Shown piece after piece: positions 7,504-14,447 of a stretch of 21,519 nucleotides of DNA. Made by a program: the position numbers and the translations under genes. Under the pieces are notes generated by a model, which did not search any database, was not told the origin of the DNA, and saw nothing but the letters and a program-made list of their open reading frames with translations. Position 1 is the first letter of the stretch. The number at the start of each line of letters is the position of its first letter. This stretch comes from JAICLL01 sp035252155 (GTDB lineage Bacteria > Planctomycetota > Planctomycetia > Pirellulales > JAICIG01): the NCBI GenBank assembly GCA_035252155.1, contig DATFDL010000418.1, positions 1 through 21,519 on the forward strand, given 5' to 3'.

Positions 7504-7828
7504 GTGAGGGCCGACAGGGCGCAGCGGCAACCGTCGCGGCGCGGACGGACCAGAAGATCCAGGCGGCTGACCACAATCCCGTTTCCCTGGCGAGCGGTTC
7601 CCGCTTTGATCGAGATTTCGTTCGCGGCGGGCCTCGCCATGTAGCAATGCTTGGCACGACTTGCACTTTTCAATAGGGCGACGCTCGGCGGCCAATCGCT
7701 ACAGCCTGGCGGCGCGTCCAAGGCGCCGGCAACAGCGGCAGGGCCTGCTCACCGGTGCCGACGGCTTCTCATCAGGACATTGGCTAGACTGGAGACGGTC
7801 GACGAAGGGCCGATGGGAGAAATGAACA
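7504..7828. other. Intergenic stretch without a convincing gene
   Basis: About 325 nt between the amidohydrolase and the 431-aa gene. Short frames on both strands have no ribosome site and arginine- or proline-rich shadow composition. No clear promoter box, hairpin or repeat was found apart from the tail of the GGGTGAGGG-type repeat at its left end. It must hold the promoter for the 7829-12331 cassette if that unit is independently transcribed. Confidence 0.6.
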
Positions 7829-9124
7829 ATGTTCAAGTTGCCCGATGAACCGCTGAAGCGACAAGAGGCATTTAAGAAACTGCTCAACAAGCCGCGCACC
7901 TTTGCGCCCGGCGAGTGGCTCGACCTGTACCGGAGCTTGGCGGATGAAGCCGACCTTCCAACGCGCACACTTGGTTTAGCGGTAATGGGTTGGCTGCGGG
8001 AATGGGCGACTGCCCGCGCTGGCCAACCGCAGCAGGACAGGTCTTTCCGCCATTTGTTGTGGAAGCCGTTTTCGGAGAAGACACCCTCGGCTGTCGTAGC
8101 CGTGGCGGATCACGAAAAGGTGCCCGACGTTTTGGCGCTGAACGAGCTGTCGCGCAATCTGAGCAAGGCGAGCTGTCCAGCGACGCGGTTCCAACTGGTC
8201 GATCTGAAAGATCCTGACTGGCGACCGCTCGACGTGGGAAACTTGCGAGCAATTTGCTTCGTGGGCCGGCCGGCTTCCTTCAAGGCGTGCAGCTTAATCG
8301 ACGACATTCCCAAGGACCGAGTGTTCGAGTTGCCGGAAGACACGTTGGGGATGCGAGGCCAGCCGGTCAGCAAGAAGTCGGCTGAGGTCTTTCACCACAT
8401 TCAGCAGAATCGCCCGAATGCCGGGGCGATCAAGTTCAAAAGCCAGCAGCGCCGCGAGGCGCAACGCACGCGACGCGAAGATTACGCCGTCGTGCAACGC
8501 TTTATCGTCCGCCACGGAGCAAAGGATGTGGCCATCGTCGTTCTGGCCGGGTCGACGAGTCTGGGAACCTATGCCGCGGCGCAGTGGGCGACTTCGGAAT
8601 ATTGTGATTCGGAACTGCAAGAGGCAATAACGCAGGCCTCCAACGACCCGCGGAGCATGGAGGTGCTGCTTGAAGTCAGGGGCACGATCCACGACCCGCC
8701 ACGACTGTGGGACCCCGATGAAATCACGGTAAAGAAAGTTTTTATCAACGGCAAACGATTTGCCCAAGGCGGTCCGGGCACGATCACGATCGGGCTTCGT
8801 CATCGAAAGCCGCTCGAAGTCGGCTATGTGCTTTTCGATGACGACGAGGTTCATATTCAGAACCATAATGCACTGGCCGCGCTGGTCGCGGTGTGTTTGA
8901 AAGCGAGCACGTCCAAGCCGCGTGCAGACCTGCCACTCAAACAGATCTGGGCCGACCCGGGCGTTTGGATGAGCGCGACAACCGGCGACAACCGCGGCCT
9001 CGAGCCGGTTTCGTTCCTGCGTGACAACGTCAAGAAGGCCTACTTGATGGAACGTCTCAGCGTCATGGCGAAGGGCCGTAAGACGGTGAGCCTCGATTGC
9101 ATCGTTGTCGTGTGCCACGGCTGA
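7829..9124 (+). CDS. Uncharacterised 431-aa protein, first gene of the Pup-ligase-like cassette
   Basis: No family recognised with certainty. Residues ~1-65 (KLLNKPRTFAPGEWLDLYRS onward) look like a helical adaptor domain. Residues ~130-320 alternate strands and helices and contain RAICFVGRPASFKA, then EDYAVVQRF...VAIVVLAGSTSLGTYAAAQW, then MEVLLEVRG. From memory this layout (a glycine-bearing strand, a D-Y-[AG]-x-[VI] strand, and a hydrophobic strand ending in AG-x-x-[ST]-x-GT) recurs in uncharacterised bacterial signalling or conflict proteins with a Rossmann-like fold. That link is inference. The last ~90 residues may be a separate small domain. The start ATG has a GGGAG nearby (7814-7818, 10 nt upstream). 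It is followed on the same strand by the small-protein genes and the ligase-like gene. Confidence 0.72.
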   Translation: MFKLPDEPLKRQEAFKKLLNKPRTFAPGEWLDLYRSLADEADLPTRTLGLAVMGWLREWATARAGQPQQDRSFRHLLWKPFSEKTPSAVVAVADHEKVPDVLALNELSRNLSKASCPATRFQLVDLKDPDWRPLDVGNLRAICFVGRPASFKACSLIDDIPKDRVFELPEDTLGMRGQPVSKKSAEVFHHIQQNRPNAGAIKFKSQQRREAQRTRREDYAVVQRFIVRHGAKDVAIVVLAGSTSLGTYAAAQWATSEYCDSELQEAITQASNDPRSMEVLLEVRGTIHDPPRLWDPDEITVKKVFINGKRFAQGGPGTITIGLRHRKPLEVGYVLFDDDEVHIQNHNALAALVAVCLKASTSKPRADLPLKQIWADPGVWMSATTGDNRGLEPVSFLRDNVKKAYLMERLSVMAKGRKTVSLDCIVVVCHG

Positions 9125-9245
9125 TTCTCCAGGAGGTTGAAAGTTTTCCATGGAATCCCACCGCGTCCCACGTGGGTCGGCGGCTACCATCATTGTCCCG
9201 GCACCGAATCGGACTGAATTGCCGTCAATGTAATCGGAGGACCGC

Positions 9246-9485
9246 ATGACTGTTGATGCACGCCCTCGTTGGCGCTCGTTAGAGCAGATTTTGCAACAAC
9301 TTCGGCGCAAGAGGGCGCTGGAGTTATCAGATGGCGAGAAACCGGTGGAGTCGGCGGCGGTGAGCGGGGAGCGTGAAAGCGAACCGACCACGGCGCCGCA
9401 GGCGACGACGGCAGTTGCAAACTCTGGAACGTCGTGTAGTTGGTTGATTGCTGGTGAGTTGGGTGGACGTTTGCCTGACCGGTAA
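9246..9485 (+). CDS. Small 79-aa protein of unknown function
   Basis: GGAGG with a 5-nt spacer precedes ATG 9246, one of the best ribosome sites in the window. The N-terminal third (RWRSLEQILQQLRRKRALEL) is a basic amphipathic helix. Residues ~30-60 are a disordered Glu/Ser/Thr/Ala-rich linker, and the C-terminus (CSWLIAGELGGRLPDR) is more hydrophobic. It lies 121 nt after the 431-aa gene and 32 nt before the 62-aa gene. Short, charged and partly disordered, it could be a modifier, adaptor or substrate of the neighbouring ligase-like enzyme, but it does not end in the Gly-Glu/Gln expected of Pup. Confidence 0.6.
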   Translation: MTVDARPRWRSLEQILQQLRRKRALELSDGEKPVESAAVSGERESEPTTAPQATTAVANSGTSCSWLIAGELGGRLPDR

Positions 9486-9517
9486 TTGACCGTGTCTTAG
9501 CCTATGGGAGATTGAAC

Positions 9518-9706
9518 ATGCTGTGCAAAACCATTGCTGGGGGCCGACCCAAACCATCGGCCAACCGCCTCGCCCGAAAGAGCTCGGGCGCGACGGAATT
9601 CGCGCCCGCGTTCGCCCATGTCGCGCGCGACACCGTCGAAAGCGGCAAGAGGACGGCTAGCGCTGAGAGGGAGCTCGAACGCCGCCGTCAAGCGCCAGGA
9701 GAATAG
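9518..9706 (+). CDS. Candidate Pup/UBact-like protein modifier
   Basis: A 62-aa protein starting at ATG 9518, with GGGAG 7 nt upstream. It is polar and probably disordered or helical (ESGKRTASAERELERRR, about residues 42-58) and ends in RRQAPGE, so its C-terminus is Gly-Glu. Pup (about 64 aa) ends in Gly-Gly-Glu/Gln. UBact, the Pup relative described in planctomycetes and other Gram-negatives, also ends in a Gly-Glu/Gln type tail that PafA joins to substrate lysines. The gene ends 7 nt before the start of a PafA/Dop-family gene, which is the expected partner. Size, tail and position agree; sequence similarity to known modifiers is not otherwise demonstrable by eye. Confidence 0.62.
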   Translation: MLCKTIAGGRPKPSANRLARKSSGATEFAPAFAHVARDTVESGKRTASAERELERRRQAPGE

Positions 9707-9713
9707 GCCACAC

Positions 9714-10736
9714 ATGGCGGCTGCCATCCTGATGTCGAGCGACTTTGAGTGTCTCACGGCCGTCGAAGGCGACTGCGACCGCGAAGCCAATGGCTTGGCG
9801 GCGCAGGCCTTCGTCGAGGCCGTGGGGCGACTCGTTCCGAGTTTGCCTGGCCCGTCGGGAATCTTCACGCCTTACGGCCGGGTGTATATCGACGCCGGAC
9901 AGCACATTGAGCTGGCGCTGCGCGAGTGCGGCTCACCGTATGAGTTTGCACTGCTAACCGAGCAGGCGAACATGTTGGCCGCCCGCGCCACGGAACTGCT
10001 CGCCAACACCGGAACGCGATTGCTGTTGACCAACAATGTTCACGGTGGACTCTTAATGGCGAGGAACCAGGCGACGTGGGGAAGCCATGAGAACTACCTG
10101 GTCGACCGGCATCCACGATCTTTTGGCCCTGAGATCCTGCCGTTTTTGAGCACGCGCGTTTACGGCGGGGCGGGAGGGGTGGACTATGCAAGCGGCGACT
10201 TTTTGGCCGGTGTGCGGGCAAACTACATGACGCTCGACGCCGGCGGCCACACCACTCACGACCGGGCCTTGCACTCACTGGGGCGCGAGGAGCACCACAT
10301 GGGCGCGAGCCCCAATCGCTATCGTTACCACCTTCTGTTGGGCGATGGCCACTCTTCGCAGTGGAATTGCGCAATTCATTATGGCGCCACCGCGTTGGCG
10401 CTGAAGGCCATCGACTTCGACCGCAGTCTTGTGCACCGTCTGCCATCGCTGCCGACCAATGGCGACAACCCCTGGGTAAAGATCACGCACAACTATAATC
10501 GCCTGGCAAGGGCGGGCGAGCGGCTGCGCGTCGCCGCCGTCGTCGCGGAGGTGCAACGCGTGATTTGGATGGCGCGCGCCGCTATGCCGATTCCTTGCCC
10601 CATCCGCCCGAATGGATCGGACGGTTGCTCGACGACTGGGAGGCAATGCTCCTTGCGTTTGAGCGCGACGACCAGGAGTGGCTCTCAGCTCGCCTCGATC
10701 CGTGGATCAAGCATGCCCTGTTTTCGGAAGTGCTAA
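9714..10736 (+). CDS. Pup-ligase (PafA/Dop) family enzyme, N-terminal part before a frame break
   Basis: Family features in order from ATG 9714: an SSDFECL strand where PafA/Dop have their G-x-E-[TF]-E ATP-site motif (E12); YGRVYIDAGQHIELALREC (residues 54-72), matching the family's RLY-x-D-x-G-x-HPEYATPEC with the catalytic aspartate (D60); WGSHENYLV (122-130), matching the conserved G-x-HENYL; then PFLSTRVYGGAGGV; TTHDRALHSLGREEHHM; and RYRYHLLLGDGHSSQW, matching RRLH-x-x-x-GD. No Dop loop is seen, so it is closer to PafA (ligase). The true frame ends near residue 286-288. The last ~52 residues to 10736 are out-of-frame tail, and the protein continues in the frame of 10565-12082. An AGGAG lies 12 nt before the start, which is rather far. 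Confidence 0.85.
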   Translation: MAAAILMSSDFECLTAVEGDCDREANGLAAQAFVEAVGRLVPSLPGPSGIFTPYGRVYIDAGQHIELALRECGSPYEFALLTEQANMLAARATELLANTGTRLLLTNNVHGGLLMARNQATWGSHENYLVDRHPRSFGPEILPFLSTRVYGGAGGVDYASGDFLAGVRANYMTLDAGGHTTHDRALHSLGREEHHMGASPNRYRYHLLLGDGHSSQWNCAIHYGATALALKAIDFDRSLVHRLPSLPTNGDNPWVKITHNYNRLARAGERLRVAAVVAEVQRVIWMARAAMPIPCPIRPNGSDGCSTTGRQCSLRLSATTRSGSQLASIRGSSMPCFRKC

Positions 10737-12082
10737 AGCAACTCGGGCATGGTTGGCGAGACGTGCCCGGCAATAAGGAACTGTGCTCGCAGCTTGCCTT
10801 AATCGATCATTCTTATCATGCGTTTGCCAGCCAGCCGTCGGTGTTTGCCGAACTCGAACGCGTGGGTGTGCTGGAGCATCGTGTCGGAACGGCGACGCCA
10901 CCGGGGTGCGAGAGCGAGCCCTATGTGCCCGACACGATCACCCGCGCCCGCCCACGTGCACAATTCATCAAGGAGTACTCAGGCGTCGGCACCATGATGC
11001 TTGATTGGTCCGGCGTGCACGATCTGGAACGGCGTCGTTATCGGGAATTAGACGACCCATTTGCCAGTGAGTTCGGTCCCTGGCAAGGTCAGCGGGCAGC
11101 GGGCGACGATCTGGCGTACCGCGGAATTCGCCGACTGACCGGCGAATTGCGTGCGCTGAACAGGCCGCCGGCGCACGACATGCTAGAGCGCCTGGCGTCG
11201 GTCTTCGCGGCGTATGAATCTGGCAGATACCATGACGCACGGGAGATGCTCGACAGCCTTGAAGCTTTGGGCGCTGAGGAATTGCCGGCCGCCCGCCAGA
11301 ACTATCTGCGGTATCGGGCCTTCGTAGAGACGCGCCGTGGAATGTTGAATGGCACGACCTACCTCGACCGGCTGAGGTCGCGCGAGGGACTCGACATCTC
11401 GCTCGCCACCGACTATATGTTGGTCGCGCGTTTTTCGGGCCTCGCGCCCCGGCCCGATCTGGCTGCCTGGGCGACGCGCGGTTTGGCACTGCTGCCGAGC
11501 GACCCCGCGGCCCCGTTTCCACCGGCCGTGCATGAGCACCATGCGGCCTGGCTCCTGGTTGAAGGGCGGCTCGCCGCGGCGCGTGATGTGTTAGAACAAC
11601 TGCGGGCAAACGCGACGTGGACCGGCAATCTGCGCATCCAGGGCCGGGTGCTCGGCATGCTTGCGGAAATCTACCGGCAATTTGGCGAACCAGCGCGCGC
11701 CCTCGCCGCGCTCGACGAAGCGGAAGAATTGCAGCGGGCGAATGGTTACGAGGGCGACCTGGCCGATTTCACCTGGCTCGCCCGTGCCAAGCTTGTGCCT
11801 GGCCAGCGGAAGGTGAGGTCGCTATTGCGCCAGGCCCGTTGGGTGCAGACCAGCATGGGCAACCCGATGGGGTCGGCTCGCAGCCTCTTGCTGGGAGCAC
11901 GTCTTCTTCCGCCTCGCTATCGCTTCACCGCCGAGCGGCGACGCCAGCAAGTTCTTAAGCTTGCCGCGAGCGTCCCCGCTCTGGCCGAGTGCCGGTTGGT
12001 CCGTAGAATTACGGCGCGGTGGGCGGACTGGATCAGCGGCGCGGTCCCGTCGGGCGAGCGAGATTGTTTTTGGGGGTTATGA
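10565..12082 (+). CDS. Pup-ligase family C-terminal part fused to a TPR-like helical region
   Basis: The first ~170 residues continue the PafA/Dop fold in another frame: PPEWIGRLLDDWEAMLLAFE, ARLDPWIKHALF (family W..K), LALIDHSYHAF (family [DL]-x-x-YH), PDTITRARPRAQFI (family P..TRA.+R), MMLDWSG and LDDPFASEF, the usual PafA C-terminal DPF. Joined to the upstream part this gives about 452 residues, a normal PafA length. The remaining ~335 residues are paired amphipathic helices with TPR-like A-x-x-x-x-Y/L spacing (for example YESGRYHDAREMLDSLEAL and YRQFGEPARALAALDEAEEL). I know no PafA or Dop with such an extension. The listed start (TTG) has no ribosome site, so this is most likely not an independent gene but the second part of a 789-aa protein. 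Confidence 0.82.
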   Translation: MDGARRYADSLPHPPEWIGRLLDDWEAMLLAFERDDQEWLSARLDPWIKHALFSEVLKQLGHGWRDVPGNKELCSQLALIDHSYHAFASQPSVFAELERVGVLEHRVGTATPPGCESEPYVPDTITRARPRAQFIKEYSGVGTMMLDWSGVHDLERRRYRELDDPFASEFGPWQGQRAAGDDLAYRGIRRLTGELRALNRPPAHDMLERLASVFAAYESGRYHDAREMLDSLEALGAEELPAARQNYLRYRAFVETRRGMLNGTTYLDRLRSREGLDISLATDYMLVARFSGLAPRPDLAAWATRGLALLPSDPAAPFPPAVHEHHAAWLLVEGRLAAARDVLEQLRANATWTGNLRIQGRVLGMLAEIYRQFGEPARALAALDEAEELQRANGYEGDLADFTWLARAKLVPGQRKVRSLLRQARWVQTSMGNPMGSARSLLLGARLLPPRYRFTAERRRQQVLKLAASVPALAECRLVRRITARWADWISGAVPSGERDCFWGL

Positions 12083-12091
12083 GGTGTCTTT

Positions 12092-12104
12092 CAGGAGCCA
12101 GGAT
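12092..12104 (+). promoter_or_regulatory. Two GGA motifs in the csrA leader (possible CsrA autoregulation)
   Basis: CAGGAG (12092-12097) and CAGGAT (12099-12104) lie directly before the csrA start at 12110, and the second provides the ribosome site. CsrA dimers bind GGA motifs, often paired and overlapping the Shine-Dalgarno sequence, so self-repression of translation is plausible. Here the two motifs are only 7 nt apart. Confidence 0.45.
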
Positions 12105-12109
12105 GAGTC

Positions 12110-12331
12110 ATGCTTGTGATTTCGCGGCAAGTCAATGAATCGCTCGTGATCAACGGCGACATTACCGTGGTTGTCGTCGCCATTCGCGGCGACAAAGTGC
12201 GGCTTGGTGTGGAGTCTCCCCCCGACGTAGCAGTCCATCGCCACGAGGCTTACGACGCCATTCACCGCACGAAGCAACCGACCGAGACTGCTCCCGAGCC
12301 CTGCGCGCCCATGATTTATATCTGCGGGTAA
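12110..12331 (+). CDS. csrA: Carbon storage regulator CsrA
   Basis: A 73-aa RNA-binding regulator. It begins MLVISRQVNESLVI, continues ITVVVVAIRGDKVRLGVESP and has VAVHRHEAYDAI, the invariant CsrA layout with the RNA-contacting N-terminal strand and the VHR-x-E-[VA]-Y-[ED]-AI strand/helix. Residues after ~52 (TKQPTETAPEPC...) are a non-conserved tail. It acts post-transcriptionally by binding GGA motifs in mRNA leaders. It starts 27 nt after the TPR-fused ligase gene ends and could be co-transcribed with it. Confidence 0.95.
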   Translation: MLVISRQVNESLVINGDITVVVVAIRGDKVRLGVESPPDVAVHRHEAYDAIHRTKQPTETAPEPCAPMIYICG

Positions 12332-12860
12332 ATTGGGCGGCCACGCCAGCGTGGACTTACGCTGGGCGGCACGGCTCCTCTGCCCCGCGGCCCCCCCCCG
12401 GTGATTATATCACGGCGAGCCCGGTATCGCGGATCGTCCTATGCGTCGGACGTTCAGGCGCAAGTCCTTACGTCGGAAACAGATCGAGCGAACGACGACC
12501 ATAGTTCCTGAGAGCCCGCAGCCTCCTCCGATAATTGCATGGTGAGTCGATCGCAAAATGCCGAGGCGCTTCGCAAAAAATTCGTGGTTGCTGTTGCTAG
12601 CCGCCGCCAACTAGCCACTATTATTCTGAGACATCATTGTAGTTATCCCGACGCTGTGAACCGCGTTGACTGCTGGAAAGGAAGACAGACGGGTAATCGA
12701 CGACTGCGCGGTGTTGTGTTGACACCAAACATGGGAGCGGATGCTCGCCGCACCATCGTCGAGACATGCCGAGCATTGCGTGCTCGACAACCCGGCGCCA
12801 CGCGCCGTCAGGGCGTCACTGTTGTCCGTGGTATGGGGGCGCCATCGGAGGAGGTGCCAT
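12332..12860. other. Intergenic region with a C-run and small palindrome
   Basis: About 530 nt before the sigma-factor gene. It has a run of nine C residues (12391-12399), an indel-prone spot, followed at once by the dyad GTGATTATATCAC (12401-12413), whose 5-bp arms flank TAT and could be an operator or an AT-rich -10 region. TTGACA occurs at 12719-12724, but no good -10 box lies 15-18 nt downstream. Frames on both strands here look like shadows, without ribosome sites. The promoter of the sigma/anti-sigma pair should lie in this stretch. Confidence 0.5.
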
Positions 12861-14447
12861 TTGTCTTCCACGTTGCAGGTTCCCAGAAATGTCACTTGGC
12901 TTGCTGGTGTTTGCGGCGGCAAGCTGGGCTACAGCAGACGAGAACAGAGAGCATTGATCGAAAGGTGCCGGTCTCGCGCGGCCGATGCGATTACTAATGG
13001 CGCGGGGCCGAACGGAGATGTCCATCACTGGTCTATGAGGCATGTCGTTGACGAGGTTGTCGCGCAAATGGTGCCCCCGCTTGCGATTCGGCTCCGCCTA
13101 AGTTCAACCGCGCAGGGAACCTTTGTGAAGGAATGCTCAACTATTACTTCATGCTTCGACAAACTCGATCCGCGTCTGCGCAGACCCGGGTTCGTGTGCA
13201 AGGCCCATGTCGCCCTAAGCGCGATCAGACATTATGCGCCTGAAAAATGGCGCAGCCTTGGCGTGGATGAACACGATGTGGATCCTCTGATGGCCAAGTG
13301 TTTGATCAGAGCGCGTGACGAAGCCCCCAGGCTCGCCGCGCGACAATACGATCCCTTGGACTGGTGCAGTGACGTAGCCTGTCTTGCAGCGGCCGAGGTT
13401 ACGATAGAGCGGCTAGCGGGCCGCCGACGATCCGATGATCCTGACCTCGATGGCGCCACATTCGTGGCTGCGTGTCTCGGTAAGGCGTCGGATTCAATTT
13501 TTGTCAAACGACGCCCCCCGACCACCAATTTGGAGGGTTGGTGTTGGACGATCATAAACCGCCAGGAAAAAGAGCTTATCAGGCAAAGAAAACGAGAGCG
13601 CCGCAGTCGCAGCAAGCTCGAGGAACGTGTCCTTAATGGCCGTTTAACTGCCGACACCACCGATGGCGCCGGGAGGCTCCATAATCGCCCTGAGACTTCT
13701 TCCGTCGACTCGCTGTCCAAGGCATTGGAATTAGCCTTTTGCGAGCTTAAAGGATCCGATCAAGAAATCCTGGCGTTGCGTTTTGAAGGAGCGGCGAAGA
13801 TGGCAAGCCGGAACGCACAGCAGCGGGATTGGCCAGTTGAATCGCCCGGCTCCGACGTGAATGCGCAGTACAAGGCAATCGCGAAAGAATTGGGCATCAC
13901 CGCATCCGCCGCAAAACAGAGAGGATATCGTGCACTCGAACGGTTTAAGGAGATCGCGACAGCGATTCTTAGCGAGGCCCAGAAGCGCGCCTTTGATCGA
14001 CTCTCTTCGCGCGAGCGGGAGATGCTACTTGCCCGTTTCGGCGATTTAGACGCGATTGCCAAGCAATATGACCAAAAGATCACGAAACAGATTCGCGAGA
14101 CATACGAGCAGATCGGAAAGCAGTTTAACTTGTCGGTGGACGCAGCCCGGGAGGAGGTAGGTCGGCACCGCCAGCGATATTTTCTGTTCTTGAATCGGGA
14201 GTTCGCAAAACAGGCCGCGTTCGATCGGCTGTCGCGCGCTCAGAAAGAAATACTGCTAGCCGCTTTCCAGACTTCTGATGGCGTGCTGAGGTATAGTGAC
14301 TTCACCTCAGCCACTAGTGCACTCGGCAAAACGGCCTACGACGCAATCAGTGAAAAGCTCGGCTGCGACGATCAGGCCGCGCGCGATCGAGTAGCGAACG
14401 CTCTCAAACGGTATTTTAGATCCCTTGACGAGGAGAATTCGCCATGA
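12861..14447 (+). CDS. Sigma-70-family (ECF-like) factor with extended C-terminus of tandem HTH modules
   Basis: A 528-aa protein. I chose TTG 12861 because GGAGGAGG lies 6 nt upstream; the open frame begins further up but without support. Residues ~193-255 look like sigma region 2 (TFVAACLGKASDSIF then NLEGWCWTIINRQEKELIRQ and a basic stretch). Residues ~285-372 look like sigma region 4 (LKGSDQEILALRFE then AIAKELGITASAAKQRGYRA). Two more related modules follow: AFDRLSSREREMLLARF...IGKQFNLSVDAAREEV (from ~377) and AFDRLSRAQKEILLAAF...ISEKLGCDDQAARDRV (from ~453). The first ~190 residues are unassigned, and ECF factors are normally ~200 aa. The stop overlaps the next gene's ATG (ATGA), consistent with a sigma/anti-sigma pair. 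Confidence 0.8.
   Translation: MSSTLQVPRNVTWLAGVCGGKLGYSRREQRALIERCRSRAADAITNGAGPNGDVHHWSMRHVVDEVVAQMVPPLAIRLRLSSTAQGTFVKECSTITSCFDKLDPRLRRPGFVCKAHVALSAIRHYAPEKWRSLGVDEHDVDPLMAKCLIRARDEAPRLAARQYDPLDWCSDVACLAAAEVTIERLAGRRRSDDPDLDGATFVAACLGKASDSIFVKRRPPTTNLEGWCWTIINRQEKELIRQRKRERRSRSKLEERVLNGRLTADTTDGAGRLHNRPETSSVDSLSKALELAFCELKGSDQEILALRFEGAAKMASRNAQQRDWPVESPGSDVNAQYKAIAKELGITASAAKQRGYRALERFKEIATAILSEAQKRAFDRLSSREREMLLARFGDLDAIAKQYDQKITKQIRETYEQIGKQFNLSVDAAREEVGRHRQRYFLFLNREFAKQAAFDRLSRAQKEILLAAFQTSDGVLRYSDFTSATSALGKTAYDAISEKLGCDDQAARDRVANALKRYFRSLDEENSP

Noticed and set aside
9150..9233. 27-codon ORF (MESHRVPRG...) between the 431-aa and 79-aa genes
   Set aside because: The GGAGG upstream is 13 nt away, too far. 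The ORF ends just before the next gene's ribosome site, but there is no other support. A leader peptide remains possible.
9534..9713. Upstream extension of the ligase frame (60 extra arginine-rich residues)
   Set aside because: It overlaps the 62-aa gene in another frame, has shadow-like composition and no ribosome site. The family fold begins after ATG 9714.
10558..10590. Programmed -1 frameshifting in the ligase gene
   Set aside because: No canonical X-XXY-YYZ slippery heptamer is present at the junction. Removing one GC from the GC run explains the break more simply.
12539..12997. 152-aa plus-strand ORF before the sigma gene
   Set aside because: No ribosome site, and it overlaps the supported start of the sigma gene in another frame.
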